Origin: Knufia peltigerae
Taxonomy: Eukaryota; Ascomycota; Eurotiomycetes; Chaetothyriales; Trichomeriaceae
Direction of reading: 5' to 3'
DNA length: 64,000 nt
NCBI GenBank assembly: GCA_030247855.1
Contig: JAPDRN010000066.1
Coordinates: forward strand, 1 to 64,000
Numbering within the stretch: the stretch's first letter is position 1; each line of letters opens with the position of its first letter. A model generated the notes under the pieces. It did not search any database. It saw nothing but the letters and a program-made list of their open reading frames with translations, and was not told the origin of the DNA. Below are positions 63,757-64,000 of this stretch, one piece after another. Made by a program: the position numbers and the translations under genes.

Positions 63757-64000
63757 CTTATGTAGGCATATAAATAGATATCTCTCACCATGAACCATGC
63801 TTGTATTGAACTTCACTTTCGGTGTCCCTTATGGAAAGATGACAGATATTATCTTGTCCCTCCGAGGTACGCTCATGGAGATTTGAAGTAGCCGAGAAAA
63901 GAAATGTGGATATCGCCAGCGATTTTCGCCGAACTTCTGTAGGGCTTGGAAATCACCGAAGATAGGTATCATACGGCTTTTCCATCGCACCCATAAAATA
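63757..64000. other. 3' flank of ALDH with one TTCGCCGAA element
   Basis: No gene. A full TTCGCCGAA 9-mer at 63925-63933 may belong to the promoter of a gene beyond the window, which could extend the cluster. Confidence 0.4.

Noticed and set aside
1..64000. tRNA genes, rRNA, or CRISPR arrays
   Set aside because: None recognised on either strand by eye; a tRNA missed by eye remains possible.

Overview
This is a nuclear genomic window from a filamentous ascomycete (Pezizomycotina). The evidence is split genes with short introns (about 45-150 nt, GT..AG, often with a CTAAC or CTGAC branch site), fungal-type housekeeping proteins (Nup85, SRP72, a peroxin-26-like protein, eL43), expanded sugar-type MFS transporters, and a decayed LINE with C-to-T damage in the CpA context typical of repeat-induced point mutation (RIP). 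The gene set would fit Eurotiomycetes such as Chaetothyriales, but I cannot place it more firmly. All exon structures below were assembled by hand from reading frame, splice consensus and recalled family conservation.

Layout. 1-6 kb: 3' part of a fungal-specific transcription factor, then a TA-rich wrecked Tad1-like LINE on the minus strand. 6-20 kb: Nup85, a zinc alcohol dehydrogenase, an ADIP-domain protein, a sugar transporter, a decayed gene, a TPR/F-box/LRR protein and a DUF1349 protein. 20.4-23.6 kb: a 3.1 kb gene-free stretch with microsatellites and a recurring TACTCCGTAC-type motif. 23.6-39 kb: SRP72, a PARN-like deadenylase, a peroxin-26-like tail-anchored protein, a saccharopine-dehydrogenase-like oxidoreductase, ribosomal protein eL43, a RING+PHD protein and a PAP2-family membrane protein with a 29-nt exon. 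41-51 kb: a second sugar transporter, a GFA/CENP-V-type zinc protein, a glutamate-carboxypeptidase-II-like M28 protein and a ZIFL/DHA-type MFS transporter. 51.9-54 kb: a decayed 2-oxoglutarate/Fe(II) oxygenase gene. 54-64 kb: an iron-sulfur L-serine dehydratase, then a metabolic block of MFS transporter, SDR dehydrogenase, metallo-beta-lactamase-fold hydrolase and succinate-semialdehyde-type aldehyde dehydrogenase.

The most interesting part is the last block (56.7-63.8 kb). A lactonase-like hydrolase, an alcohol dehydrogenase and an SSADH-like enzyme are the three activities needed to take a gamma-lactone through a hydroxy acid and a semialdehyde to a dicarboxylate, as in the bacterial blcABC (attKLM) system, and a transporter sits beside them. 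The non-coding gaps of this block carry inverted repeats and single copies of a TTCGGCGAA-type element, including perfect inverted repeats at 60322-60351 (upstream of the SDR) and 61871-61905 (between the divergent hydrolase and ALDH). I read this as a candidate co-regulated lactone-catabolism cluster; it is a hypothesis.
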